DNA of 64,000 nucleotides from Enterococcus sp. 4G2_DIV0659 (GTDB lineage: Bacteria > Bacillota > Bacilli > Lactobacillales > Enterococcaceae): the NCBI RefSeq assembly GCF_002140715.2, contig NZ_NGLE02000001.1, forward strand, positions 2,019,001 through 2,083,000, read 5' to 3'. Below are positions 49,065-58,410 of this stretch, in pieces. Numbering within the stretch: position 1 is the first letter of the stretch; every line of letters starts with the position of its first letter. The notes beneath the pieces are model-generated. The model was not told where the DNA came from, searched no databases, and saw nothing but the letters and a program-made list of their open reading frames with translations. Position numbers and translations under genes: made by a program.

Positions 49065-50199
49065 CTTTTTCGCCTCCTTTCAATGACAGATCACGCCATG
49101 GAAATTTCTTTCTTCCTTGATATTCTTCACGATATTTCATGATGTAGTTATAAGCATCTCTATTGGCTTCATAGGCATTGTTGTAGTAGTCGAATAGGTA
49201 GCCAATGAAGTTGTTAATTCCTTTTTGTCCGTAGAAATCATAGATTTTATAGAACGTAGGCATTAAACCTGAACCAGTACAGAGGTAGTTAATTGAAACC
49301 TCTAAGTTTGATTCCTGTGGTTTTCGTCCGTCAAGGATATCCGAGAGACCATCTGAATAAGCGAGCATGACTTTAGTTAATGTGGTATAGGTTTCATCGA
49401 ATACATTATAGAAACGATATTTTTCACAGAAGGTGCTAAAAAGAAAGCCACTCAGTTCTTCTTTCGTTTCAATTTTTACAAGCTCTTCACTAATTTGATG
49501 AGCGTACATTTGCCTAAAGCTTGCTTCAAACCTCACCCAATCGTCACAGTGCTTTGCTTCTGTATAGTGAGTTGCATGTTGTGCGTTGTCTAGCTGTTCA
49601 AGCTTTTTATCATAGATTCTCATAAGTAAGCGAGTATTTTTCTTTTTTGATCCAACGTAGATGGTATTAACAATCTGATTGTTGACAACGGCACTAATTT
49701 TACTGCTGTTTTTGCGATCATTTTTGTCTACAAGATAGTCAACTTCACTTACTAGACGATCATAGATAGTCGCTACAGAAAGACCTTCATCAAGAAAATC
49801 AATGGCAATATCAATCCTTGAAATATGAGCAGCCCCTTCATAGTAGTCTTCCAGTTTTTTGAAATCCTGTATGACTTTGGATGCAATGACATCTCTAGTG
49901 AACAAGTATTTACTAAATGCTTGTCCAGAAAAATGTACATAGACTCCCATGTTTGGCATCATTTCGTTGTAACACACTTGTAGCATAAAAGCTTTATCAT
50001 TATCATATTTAAGCACAGTTGTATAGCCTGCAAATCCTTTTTCACTGATAGACGGTCTATCAAATACAGTGCTCAATTCTAAGATAGTATCGATCAGTGT
50101 TACAAGATGCTGTGCTTGAGATTGCCAATCATCTAGTGAATCAATCTCAGATGAAGTGAACACTAGACTCATTTCATCTACTTTTACGGTTACTGCCAT
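49051..50199 (-). CDS. Rep_trans-family relaxase/replication initiator (MobT-like)
   Basis: 382 aa from the ATG at 50197-50199, AGAGG upstream. Segments HISRIDIAIDFLDEG, TIYVGSKKKNTRLLMRIYDKKLEQ and DDWVRFEASFR are the Rep_trans core, as in the relaxase of Tn916 and ICEBs1. It nicks the element's oriT and may drive rolling-circle replication after excision. The gene lies just after the TcpA coupling gene, with the oriT candidate between the two, the arrangement of Tn916. Confidence 0.92.
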   Translation of the reverse strand: MAVTVKVDEMSLVFTSSEIDSLDDWQSQAQHLVTLIDTILELSTVFDRPSISEKGFAGYTTVLKYDNDKAFMLQVCYNEMMPNMGVYVHFSGQAFSKYLFTRDVIASKVIQDFKKLEDYYEGAAHISRIDIAIDFLDEGLSVATIYDRLVSEVDYLVDKNDRKNSSKISAVVNNQIVNTIYVGSKKKNTRLLMRIYDKKLEQLDNAQHATHYTEAKHCDDWVRFEASFRQMYAHQISEELVKIETKEELSGFLFSTFCEKYRFYNVFDETYTTLTKVMLAYSDGLSDILDGRKPQESNLEVSINYLCTGSGLMPTFYKIYDFYGQKGINNFIGYLFDYYNNAYEANRDAYNYIMKYREEYQGRKKFPWRDLSLKGGEKDGKS

Positions 50200-50249
50200 T
50201 AGACACCTCTTTTCCAATTAATTGTTTCATCGACAACAATAATTGTTAG

Positions 50250-50324
50250 TTGTTGAGTGTGGGTCATTACTAATGCCCACACTTGGCACACCGCCTTTAG
50301 CTGCTGCGCAGCACAGGCGATGTG
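50250..50324. other. Candidate origin of transfer (oriT)
   Basis: The 150 bases between relaxase and coupling-protein genes hold three dyads: AACAATAATTGTT (about 50235), GTGTGGG/CCCACAC (50257-50282) and CACACCGCCT/AGGCGATGTG (50287-50324, one mismatch). Location and structure match oriTs of Rep_trans elements. The nick site cannot be assigned. Confidence 0.5.
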
Positions 50325-50352
50325 AATGTTTTTGCATGGTAATGAGCGAAAC

Positions 50353-51732
50353 TCAATCATTATTCACTTTTTTAGTCGTTGTTAAGCTCTTAATTGCTTC
50401 ATAGATGTTAAAAGATAGCCGAGGCATAGAACACAATGAAGGCTTGTTGGTTTTTCCAGATAGCGTATAGATGCCTCTGCCAGTAACCATTCTTGCATTT
50501 GGAATCTGAACACCTTGCCCAAATGTGGTGACATAAGTTAAATCTTCGGAATCACCTAAGACACATTTGAAAATCATTTGATCACGAATCAGTGTATTTA
50601 CGATGTCCGCATCACTTTTTTGAAGAGCAAGAATGATAAAACAACCTAATTGGCGACCTTCGAGAATAATGTTTGTAATGATTTTCATTGCTTTATCACG
50701 TACATCTTTTTTCTCCACTTTTAGTGATTGGATGAATGAAGCGTACTCATCAAACATAAAGACGTTTGGTTTCATGTGAAAATCGCTGTAAGATAAATCT
50801 AAACCTTCTTGTAATCTTGCTCTCAGTACCATTTTCCGTTGTTGCATGCCTTTATCAAATGTTTCTAACAGAGACAAGATTTCTTCCACAGAACAGGCGC
50901 TATTACCAATCATCTCACCGATAATACTCATGGATGTGGCTTTTGGGTCAGCGATATACATATTCCAATCTTTTAGAAGACCTTGGAGTACGTAGCTGTA
51001 AAGACTATATGATTTACCGCTTCCTGTTTGACCAACGAGCATAGAATGATGTAGCTCATATTCTAAGTTTTTATCAACAGTGACGGTGTACTGATCGTTT
51101 GAGATTACATGTTTAAATTCATCAAGTGACTGAGCAATAATTTGTGTATCAATATTTACTTGATAACATTCATAGATAATCCAATTATTATCTTCACTTG
51201 AGTAACAGTTTTCTAAAACGAAGTCCTTTAAAGCAGGTGAAATATTGAGTTTTAACAATTTTTCAGATAGCTGTAAAGAAGATTTTAGCTGCACAATTAA
51301 GCGTTGCTCACTATCCAACCACTGCAATTGAATTTTAGGTGTTTTAGCTAACTTTTGACCATTAGCTCGACTTGCATATTCTGAATATAGCTTCGCATCT
51401 ACTAATTGTTTATCGAGAGATCGATAAATGTTGAATAACCAAACAGAACGCTTGATTCCGTATTTTCTAATACTGAACTTTACAGAAAATATCAGTAGCA
51501 GAGCAACAATAGAGACTATGAAAGTAACGATTAGCAGTACTTGCAGTAGTTTCAGCTTGTCATAGCCCCAACCATGTAAAATGGATTGGCTGTAATGCAT
51601 AATAATGCGATTAACTGCGAAAGCTGCAATCAAGATAATTACTAGACTGACACAGTAATTTAGATTGCGGTGAGCGACACTCATTACTTTTGCATTTGAG
51701 GAAGCCTGAGGAACAGGGGAATTCTTCTTCAT
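50353..51732 (-). CDS. TcpA/FtsK-type DNA translocase (coupling protein)
   Basis: 459 aa. Two N-terminal membrane helices (about 28-48 and 58-82), then an FtsK-like ATPase with Walker A LVGQTGSGKSYSLY (about 235) and Walker B VFMFDEYASF (about 325). AGGAGGG precedes the ATG. It brings relaxase-bound DNA to the transfer machinery; the homologue in Tn916 is Orf21. No VirB4- or NlpC-type transfer genes lie in the window, so the element may need a helper. Confidence 0.93.
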   Translation of the reverse strand: MKKNSPVPQASSNAKVMSVAHRNLNYCVSLVIILIAAFAVNRIIMHYSQSILHGWGYDKLKLLQVLLIVTFIVSIVALLLIFSVKFSIRKYGIKRSVWLFNIYRSLDKQLVDAKLYSEYASRANGQKLAKTPKIQLQWLDSEQRLIVQLKSSLQLSEKLLKLNISPALKDFVLENCYSSEDNNWIIYECYQVNIDTQIIAQSLDEFKHVISNDQYTVTVDKNLEYELHHSMLVGQTGSGKSYSLYSYVLQGLLKDWNMYIADPKATSMSIIGEMIGNSACSVEEILSLLETFDKGMQQRKMVLRARLQEGLDLSYSDFHMKPNVFMFDEYASFIQSLKVEKKDVRDKAMKIITNIILEGRQLGCFIILALQKSDADIVNTLIRDQMIFKCVLGDSEDLTYVTTFGQGVQIPNARMVTGRGIYTLSGKTNKPSLCSMPRLSFNIYEAIKSLTTTKKVNND

Positions 51733-51785
51733 GTGAAACCCTCCTAGATACAGAGCTGAATGAATCAGCTCTGTAATTATCTGGT

Positions 51786-52184
51786 TTATTTTTGTTGTTG
51801 TTTTAGACGTGTTTCATATTCTTTAGCATCCATTAAGATACCTTCAAGGGATAACTGATTTTGATAATCTCCATACGTTGTAGCTTTTGATAAGGAAACA
51901 ATTTTTACTTCTTGACGTTTGTTGAATTGTGCTGGTTTCATTTCCACTGGTGTTTTGATTGTGAGTTTTTCGAAAAGATTCAGTTCAGAGCCTTTTTCGC
52001 CATAGTCGAAACTATCGGAGGTGATAACAACAGTTGTCTTGGTTCCCAGTGGGGTTACATGGTGTTCATCCGTGTGCGCATAGTAAGGTTCCTGTGATAG
52101 AGCCTCTAACTTCCAGCTTTTTTGAATTGCTTCTAGTTCGATTTGAACTGGTCTTTTTATTTTATTCAGTGCTTTTAGTGCCAT
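51786..52184 (-). CDS. DUF961-like ICE protein
   Basis: 132 aa. YYAHTDEHHVTPLGTKTTVV and ITSDSFDYGEKGSELNLFEK followed by beta-rich sequence fit the small proteins (Orf22/Orf23, DUF961) that begin the transfer operon of Tn916-type elements. AAGGAAGG precedes the ATG. First gene of the leftward transfer operon. Its role is unknown. Confidence 0.65.
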   Translation of the reverse strand: MALKALNKIKRPVQIELEAIQKSWKLEALSQEPYYAHTDEHHVTPLGTKTTVVITSDSFDYGEKGSELNLFEKLTIKTPVEMKPAQFNKRQEVKIVSLSKATTYGDYQNQLSLEGILMDAKEYETRLKQQQK

Positions 52185-52529
52185 TAGAGTTCCTTCCTTT
52201 GTTAGAAAAGTTAGCTAAACTTTTCTAACTGCCTATTTTATTCGCTGGCATAGCTGTTATTTATTGTTGAATTCAACAGTTTTTATATTGACGTCTCAAT
52301 ATAAATTAAGAAGCTTTTTCTGACTTCACTTAAATTGGTCAATTAATTTTTATTTGGTTATCAAAGATCAATTTGTGTAACTATAAAATGCTTTCTCTTA
52401 ATTTCTAACACTAGTTTATCATTATTTAACCTGCAAAACTAACTTTTATCGGATTCAGACGTTGCTTAAAAGCTTATTTATATGGTATATTTGTAAAAAA
52501 ACTAACTATTTGAAAAGAGGGGCATAATT
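52185..52529. other. Transfer-operon control region with three dyads
   Basis: GTTAGAAAAGTT/AACTTTTCTAAC (52201-52229, 12-bp arms), the perfect palindrome TGTTGAATTCAACA (52265-52278) and TATATTGA-CGTC-TCAATATA (52284-52303) are stacked upstream of the transfer operon start. They are likely operators for the leftward operon. No gene. Confidence 0.6.
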
Positions 52530-53224
52530 ATGGGCAATCAAATCACTTTTGACATAAGAAAATTGAATGATATATACTCAGACTATACGCCAGCTTTAAA
52601 TCGTGTAGGGCACAGTTTTTCACCAGATCATGAATGTGAAGCAAAAGAATTTAAGATTAGTACAGGTGATTTAAGAGACTTTATTGATTCTACTTTTAAC
52701 ATCTCGATGTCTATTGACTACTCACATAATCGGAATCAATTAAACAAACTAGTGAAACAAGTGGCTGAAACTACTAGGGCAAAGAAAACATTCTTAGATC
52801 AAAAACAATTTATTGAATTAATAACTAAAACTGAATTTGTTAACTTTATAAATAAAAATTTTGATCAAGAACATACATTTAAAAAGAGCTTCCCTATACG
52901 TGCAAAGGAGTTTAAAAATTTACAACGAAGCAAATTAATAATGGATGAGTATCTAATAAACTCTACAGAAAATATAAGTGCTAACTATTTGAGTTTCTTT
53001 TCTAATTTTGTAAATGATGTGAAGAATCTTTATGTTAAAAAGATAAATGAAGAACCATTAAAAAAGAATCTCCTTCTGAAAATTTTAGAAACAAGGTATT
53101 AAATGAAGTTATTGATAATGAACGAACTCGAAACACTTCCTCAGATAAGATAAAAAACGAATCAAATCAAGCGACTATTATTAGGTTTTTACAAGATATA
53201 AAGAGCCATTCAAAGAAAAGATAA
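52530..53224 (+). pseudogene. Unknown protein, frameshifted near its C-terminus
   Basis: The frame from ATG 52530 (AAAGAGGGG upstream) closes at 53102 after 190 aa (ends KILETRY). The natural continuation (ENFRNKVLNEVIDNERTRNT to QDIKSHSKKR) is in another frame, ending 53224. One A added to the six-A run at 53060-53065 joins them to a protein of about 231 aa. Sequence is charged and helical; no family recognised. A strong terminator follows at the extended end, which supports the longer gene. Confidence 0.65.
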
Positions 53225-53225
53225 A

Positions 53226-53264
53226 GAGAGTCACCCAGTAAGCAAAATTGCTGGGTGACTCTCT
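53226..53264. terminator. Bidirectional terminator
   Basis: GAGAGTCACCCAG and CTGGGTGACTCTC are exact complements with a 12-nt loop. It separates the plus-strand gene from the minus-strand lipoprotein group. Confidence 0.9.
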
Positions 53265-53349
53265 TAATAAATATATAATTGTTTGTTAATGTATTAAGTC
53301 TAATCATCATATAGCGATGGTTAGATATACTTTCCTATTACAAACCATC

Positions 53350-53532
53350 CTAGAATAAACGAAAAATACCAAGATAGCAACCAAAGTAACATCCCAAAAA
53401 ATAGGCGAAATGTGTAAACCCCTTTGCACTTGCTTCTTGATAAGCTTCTTTAATGCATTCATTTTTCTTGATTCTGTAGTTGTTGATTGTGAAACGGTCG
53501 TCGTTGTATTTAGAACTATTTACCACTTTCAT
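53350..53532 (-). CDS. Small protein, unknown (coupled to lipoprotein gene)
   Basis: 60 aa. It starts 17 bases inside the end of the lipoprotein gene, without its own clear ribosome binding site, so translation would be coupled. The C-terminus (FAYFLGCYFGCYLGIFRLF) is hydrophobic and Cys-containing. Low certainty that it is expressed. Confidence 0.45.
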   Translation of the reverse strand: MKVVNSSKYNDDRFTINNYRIKKNECIKEAYQEASAKGFTHFAYFLGCYFGCYLGIFRLF

Positions 53533-54613
53533 AATTCGTCTGAGACATTTGTTGTGTCAATAAATTAGTCAATTCTTTAGACGAAGAATCAGAGTAAAAT
53601 TCATTTACAAGTTCAGCAAGTGAGTATTCAGTATTAGGTGCTTCTTTTGATTCAGGTAAAATTAAGATTTGATCGTCTTTTACTTGAAACTGTATCGAAT
53701 ATGGAGACTCTCCTTGATTGACAACATAATCATCACCATTATTTGTATAGCCGATTACTGGCATAGATGTTGCGGCAGGCCAAATTTTTTGAGCAACTAA
53801 TGCAGCGATTGTAACTGGTTTTAAGTCGGGTGATTGAGCTGATTTCTGTTTGTTCGTAGGTTCTTTTGAATCCTTAGTTTCCAGTTGTCCAAAATCAGGT
53901 TCATCCCAAACAAATAATGCATTTTTATTTGTTTCTAATTTCAAGGCTTGGCGAGTGTATTCATCGCCAGATTCTTTTGAAGAAACGTGATTCCAGTATC
54001 CAATGAAAATATTATCATAAACAACTTGCCCACTAGTAGGCTTATAAAACGTTAATTGATCCTCTTTCTGTTCCTTGTTTGTATAGGATAAGATAATTTC
54101 CTCTACATTATTTCCTGTCCCATCTGTTTCAGTTTCATAGGTAAGAGGATAGAAGTCAAATACTTCATTATTACCATAGCCTTTATCACTGTTATTTTTA
54201 TATCGCTGTTTTACTTCTTTCATGATGGTATCTGTTTTTTCTAACTTCGATATTTCACCTAGTGTAAGAGGCTTCTTTTCTTGTGCATTTTCATGTTCTG
54301 GGTTGGTGTGGTCATAGTCTATAGGATAATCTAATATTAATGAAGCAATTTCATTATTTTTGATTAAATATAAATGATAGACACTAGCATCTTTTGCGTT
54401 ATCAAGATCATCTGAATCGACTTCATACCAAATTTGGAGCTCTTTATTATCAATAATTGAATTTTCAACAGTTAATAATTTTCTTTCTTCTGGATCATCT
54501 TTCTTTGTTGTTGTAGATTGTCCATTATTTTCTTTTACCGTATTTTTTGTTGAACAAGCACTTAATAGAAAGATACAAATAAGTATCGTAGCTAGTGAGG
54601 TATATTTTTTCAT
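53516..54613 (-). CDS. Putative lipoprotein
   Basis: 365 aa. Lipoprotein signal with lipobox LLSAC (Cys near residue 20), then a Thr/Lys/Asp-rich linker (to about 50) and a long domain with no recognised family (EVFDFYPLTYETETDGTGNN and similar). It is 70 bases downstream of the LysM/CAP surface-protein gene and probably cotranscribed with it. Surface function in the element's host is likely but undefined. Confidence 0.8.
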   Translation of the reverse strand: MKKYTSLATILICIFLLSACSTKNTVKENNGQSTTTKKDDPEERKLLTVENSIIDNKELQIWYEVDSDDLDNAKDASVYHLYLIKNNEIASLILDYPIDYDHTNPEHENAQEKKPLTLGEISKLEKTDTIMKEVKQRYKNNSDKGYGNNEVFDFYPLTYETETDGTGNNVEEIILSYTNKEQKEDQLTFYKPTSGQVVYDNIFIGYWNHVSSKESGDEYTRQALKLETNKNALFVWDEPDFGQLETKDSKEPTNKQKSAQSPDLKPVTIAALVAQKIWPAATSMPVIGYTNNGDDYVVNQGESPYSIQFQVKDDQILILPESKEAPNTEYSLAELVNEFYSDSSSKELTNLLTQQMSQTNYESGK

Positions 54614-54683
54614 ATTGAAACCACCTTATATAAGATTAAGCATAAAATACTAGGTGACAAATAACTGCCACCTAGAAACGATA

Positions 54684-57524
54684 TTATCTTGCTGTTGAGT
54701 GATTACCTGTGATAACTGTAGTTGTAACAACATAGTTATTGCCTTGTTTCACTACAAATACACCAACCGACATGTCAGTATATCCTTTTGCAGCAATATT
54801 AGAATAGTGCATGGCAGCCGATGTATTTCCAGCTAGATACGCAGCACGTTCTTCTTCAATGTATTGTTGGAACATTGCTTGTGCAATTAGCTTGGCTAAC
54901 TCGCTTGAATCGCCATTCACTTTAGATGCTGAAATTGTAGACTGAGAAATATTTTCTGTTGTGTTCGCCATCTGTGTATCGCCTGTATTATAAGATAATT
55001 TGTATGTGCCATCTTCCAGATCGTTTTCTGGTCTAGCGTGGTCGAAATTGTACATTACCTCGACTGCACGAGAAGAGGTGCGATCACCGACTTTATCATC
55101 AGTCGTTAGATTCGTTTGATTGTACTTGTAATTCGCTTGTTCTGCTTGAACCATTTTAGCGAATTCTTCTGCTACCTTAGCTGTCAATTCAGCATCCGTT
55201 AATTCACGAGCTTGTTCAAGTGAAACGGCTGTATCATCTTTACTTACTTGATTCTTTATATCAGTAATTTTTTTATCAGTAGAAGATAAAATATTATCGA
55301 TAATCGGATCGGTTGTAGTAGCTTTTTTCTTATACGTCACAGTAGTAGTGTAAGTTGTTATAGTGTCTCCGTTAGGTAGCGTTTCAACTGATTTTACTGA
55401 CGTTGATTCTGATACTTTTTCATAATCTGTTAAGTCTGTGAGAACTTTTCCAGATTCGTCTACATTGATGGTTACATGTTTATCAGTATTTACATTTTTG
55501 TGATAAGTGATCGTCGTTGTATAGGTTGTCACTGTATCACCATTAGGTAACGTCTCTACTGTCTTAACGGCTTCCGATTCGGAAATCTTTGTGTAGCCAG
55601 TTAAATCAGTAATAACGTTGCCAGCTTCATCAATCGTGATCGTCACATGCTTATCTGTATTGTTCGTTTTACGATAAACAATTGTTGTAATTTGAGTCGT
55701 TACAGTGTCACCATTAGGCAAGGTTTCAACTGTCACGCTATTATCACGACTTAGCTCGATGTAATTCACTAAATCTGCTTCATCAATTGGATTTCCTGCC
55801 TCATCAATATGATAGGTTACGGATTTATCTGTATTGATTGTTTTATGGTAAGTAACGGTTGTTGTATAAGTGGTTATTGTGTTCCCATTTGGTAAGGTTT
55901 CAACTGTTTTAACCGCTTCTGATTCTGATACTTTTACATAGCCAGTTAAGTCAGTTAGTACGTTTCCAGCTTCATCAACGTTCACCGTCACATATTTATC
56001 TTCATTAGATGGCGCTGTTGTGCCACCATTATTTATTTCTGGCAATTCCTTCTCTGTGTTATTCGCTGTGTCGTTTGCATTTGTTACTGGTGTTTCATCT
56101 GGTAAATTTTCTACAACATTATTGGCGAAGTCTTTGATATCTTCAAAATCTTTTTTGCTTTGGTCGGCTTGTTGATCTAGTTGTGCAATTTGCTGATTCA
56201 GCTGTTCAATTTTATCTTTTAATGTCGTAATTTGTGTATCTAATTCTTTGAGACGTACTTCAAAATCAGCTAATTGTTTTTGAAGTTTTTTTGCTTCTTC
56301 TACTGTTGAAGCTATCACCGTTTCAGGCAAGCTATTTAATTGTGTTTCAGCTGTTACTAAAGCTGCTTGAGCAGCTTCTACATTCGCTCGTGCTGTGGCA
56401 AGTTCAGCTTCTACAGTTGTTAATTGTGTTGTTGCTCTATCGTAGTTAGTTTGAGCAGTTGTCAAGTTATCAGTGGCTACATTTAATTCATTTTGATAGG
56501 TTGTTAAATTGGCTTGAGCAGCATCCATTTCTAATTGTAATGCAGCTAGTTTTGCTTGAGCTGCTGCATCATTTGCAGTGGTTGCTTGTTCTGTTAAAGC
56601 ATCCATTTGTGCTTGCACATCATTTACACGATTCTGAGCAGCATCTGCATTGGCTTGAGCAGTTGCAAGTGTCGTTTGTGCATTTTCTAGGGTTGTTTGA
56701 GCAGTGGCTTGAGCTGTCGTAGCCTCAGCTACTTTAGCTTCTGCATTTGTTACAGCAGCCAATTGAAGATCATAGGCTGTTTGTGCCTCTTCCACTTTTT
56801 GTTGCAAATCATCACGTTTCGCTTGTAAATCTAATAAAGTACCGTTATTGCTTTCATTAAGAGCTGCCAGTTCTTTTTCAACTTCCTCTTTCTCTTTTTC
56901 AACCTGTTCCTTATCCTTTTCAACTTCTTCCAGTTGAGATTCAGCCTGTTCTTTATCTGCTGTAGGATTTTTTGATGGCGTTGAAGGTTTAGTTATTGGA
57001 AGAGAAGCATTCGGTTTATTGTTAGTACCTGTATTGGTTTTAGCAGGTTGATTTGTTGTTGCTTGTCCAGCAAATGGCTGTGTTGTATCAATTTTATCAT
57101 TGTTGTTAAGCTGTGTTTCGCTAATAACCTCTCCTGCTGCATTAGTCACAGTCATTTTGGAGCCAACAAAAGAAATCGTTGTTCCAACAGGTACAGAGTA
57201 TTGAGAGCCTAACTCAAATCCATTAGCGGTCATTAGGGTTTCCCATTTTACGTTCACAGCGAGCGCAATATTATAGAAGGTATCTCCTTCAACAAATGTG
57301 TAGGATGATTGATTTTCTTTTAGTGTTGCTTTGATTGTTTCCACTGAATTAACTTGCCACTCAGCAGCTTGTACAGTTTCTGACTCTACTAAGAATGCTC
57401 CGCCAAATAATAAGGTAGAAAATAGCATTCCCTTAATCAGCCAGCCTTTCTTTCCTTTTACCATCTTAGCGCGGTATTTTTGTTCAGTTGCATTAACCAT
57501 GTTCTTGTTCTTCGTATTTTTCAT
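54684..57524 (-). CDS. Large secreted LysM/coiled-coil/repeat/CAP-domain surface protein
   Basis: 946 aa. Signal peptide with a cleavage site after VQAA (residue 54); LysM domain (about 70-118: TFVEGDTFYNIALAVNVKWE); Pro/Thr linker; long Ala/Thr/Glu-rich coiled coil (about 190-470); four repeats of about 60 residues with the pattern 'TD-K-VT-x-DE-AG-x-L-TDL' and 'VETLPNGDTVTTYTTTVTYHK' (about 505-745, MucBP-like); and a C-terminal CAP/SCP domain (about 770-946, with HYSNIAAKGYTDMSVGVFVV). No LPxTG motif, so LysM probably holds it to peptidoglycan. Carried by the integrated element; may mediate adhesion. Confidence 0.9.
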   Translation of the reverse strand: MKNTKNKNMVNATEQKYRAKMVKGKKGWLIKGMLFSTLLFGGAFLVESETVQAAEWQVNSVETIKATLKENQSSYTFVEGDTFYNIALAVNVKWETLMTANGFELGSQYSVPVGTTISFVGSKMTVTNAAGEVISETQLNNNDKIDTTQPFAGQATTNQPAKTNTGTNNKPNASLPITKPSTPSKNPTADKEQAESQLEEVEKDKEQVEKEKEEVEKELAALNESNNGTLLDLQAKRDDLQQKVEEAQTAYDLQLAAVTNAEAKVAEATTAQATAQTTLENAQTTLATAQANADAAQNRVNDVQAQMDALTEQATTANDAAAQAKLAALQLEMDAAQANLTTYQNELNVATDNLTTAQTNYDRATTQLTTVEAELATARANVEAAQAALVTAETQLNSLPETVIASTVEEAKKLQKQLADFEVRLKELDTQITTLKDKIEQLNQQIAQLDQQADQSKKDFEDIKDFANNVVENLPDETPVTNANDTANNTEKELPEINNGGTTAPSNEDKYVTVNVDEAGNVLTDLTGYVKVSESEAVKTVETLPNGNTITTYTTTVTYHKTINTDKSVTYHIDEAGNPIDEADLVNYIELSRDNSVTVETLPNGDTVTTQITTIVYRKTNNTDKHVTITIDEAGNVITDLTGYTKISESEAVKTVETLPNGDTVTTYTTTITYHKNVNTDKHVTINVDESGKVLTDLTDYEKVSESTSVKSVETLPNGDTITTYTTTVTYKKKATTTDPIIDNILSSTDKKITDIKNQVSKDDTAVSLEQARELTDAELTAKVAEEFAKMVQAEQANYKYNQTNLTTDDKVGDRTSSRAVEVMYNFDHARPENDLEDGTYKLSYNTGDTQMANTTENISQSTISASKVNGDSSELAKLIAQAMFQQYIEEERAAYLAGNTSAAMHYSNIAAKGYTDMSVGVFVVKQGNNYVVTTTVITGNHSTAR

Positions 57525-57591
57525 AAAATACTCACTCTCCTTTTAATATTTACTGTATTTTTTCTGAACAAGTACTATTATATCACGTTAA

Positions 57592-57636
57592 CGTACTTTT
57601 AAGAACTATAAATAATAGTTAATCGTACTTTTGAGA
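57592..57636. promoter_or_regulatory. Direct-repeat operator pair
   Basis: CGTACTTTTAAGA (57592-57604) and CGTACTTTTGAGA (57624-57636) are direct repeats 32 bp apart, three helical turns, between the divergent surface-protein and XRE genes. Likely binding sites of the XRE protein. Confidence 0.6.
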
Positions 57637-57708
57637 TGTGATATTTTGAGCAGAAACAGTTTAATCTTAGTTAAGAGGAAGACAAATTTAACATTAGAGG
57701 TGAATCCA

Positions 57709-58038
57709 ATGCAGCTTGATAGTGAAGTGTCAAAAAGAATCAGAGAGATTCGCATCAGTAAAGGCATGAGTCAAGAAATACTAGCACAAAAGGCAGATAT
57801 CAATTCAAATTTCTTAGGTCGAGTGGAACGAGGCGTTAGTAGCAATCTACAATTGAAAACTCTTGATAAGATAATTTCAGCCTTGGAAATTGATTATCCT
57901 ACATTCTTCTCTTTCAATATAGAAACAGCAGATAAGAAAACAAGAATCATGAATAAGTTATCTTTATCTTCTCAGCAAGACGAGATTTTAGATGTCATTG
58001 ATAGCATTTTAGACATTGAGAAAAACAAAAACAATTAA
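57709..58038 (+). CDS. XRE-family regulator
   Basis: 109 aa from the ATG at 57709 (GAGGTGAAT upstream). HTH at about 8-62 (IRISKGMSQEILAQKADINS, FLGRVERG), then a short helical tail (SSQQDEILDVIDSILDIEKN). It is divergent from the surface-protein operon and flanked by direct-repeat operator-like sites, so it probably controls that operon and itself. Terminator follows. Confidence 0.9.
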   Translation: MQLDSEVSKRIREIRISKGMSQEILAQKADINSNFLGRVERGVSSNLQLKTLDKIISALEIDYPTFFSFNIETADKKTRIMNKLSLSSQQDEILDVIDSILDIEKNKNN

Positions 58039-58053
58039 AGACGATGAGTTGGT

Positions 58054-58083
58054 AGAAGTTTGCATACGCAAGCTTCTTTTTTT
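58054..58083 (+). terminator. Rho-independent terminator
   Basis: AGAAGTTTGC pairs with GCAAGCTTCT (one mismatch) and a T tract follows. Confidence 0.8.
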
Positions 58084-58134
58084 ACGTGTTTTACTTTTCC
58101 AACCTTATGTCTCTCTGTCATGTTCCATTCTGCC

Positions 58135-58264
58135 CTTTCGAGTTCGAACGATGCAATTTAGCAATTTTGTTTGATTGCCTACAAGGAATCAGGCGAGCCT
58201 TCGAATACTTCGTCCTTTCCATCAATCAAAAAAATTGCTGTGTCAATTGCGCCGAAAGCGAAAG
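58135..58264 (+). other. 130-nt imperfect hairpin upstream of ardA
   Basis: Five consecutive helices pair the two arms: CTTTCG/CGAAAG, TTCG/CGAA, GCAATT/AATTGC, AGCAATTTT/AAAATTGCT and TTTGATTG/CAATCAAA, separated by small symmetric bulges, with a 45-nt apical loop (58178-58222). No T tract, no protein-coding potential. Its position ahead of an anti-restriction gene in a transferable element recalls the single-strand hairpin promoters of plasmid leading regions. It could also be an sso-type origin or regulatory RNA. Confidence 0.6.
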
Positions 58265-58410
58265 AGCAAAATGAACCATTCATTGAAAGTTGATACATAA
58301 ATTTTGAAAACTAAAAGAGAAGAGAAAATCGTCAGGATTGCATCCTAACAACCTGCGCCTCGGCTCGAAACAAAATGGATGGTCAAAAAGACAAAGAGAG
58401 GAAGATTAAG

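Noticed and set aside
54684..57524. Sortase-anchored LPxTG adhesin
   Set aside because: The C-terminus is a CAP domain ending NHSTAR with no LPxTG, hydrophobic segment or charged tail.
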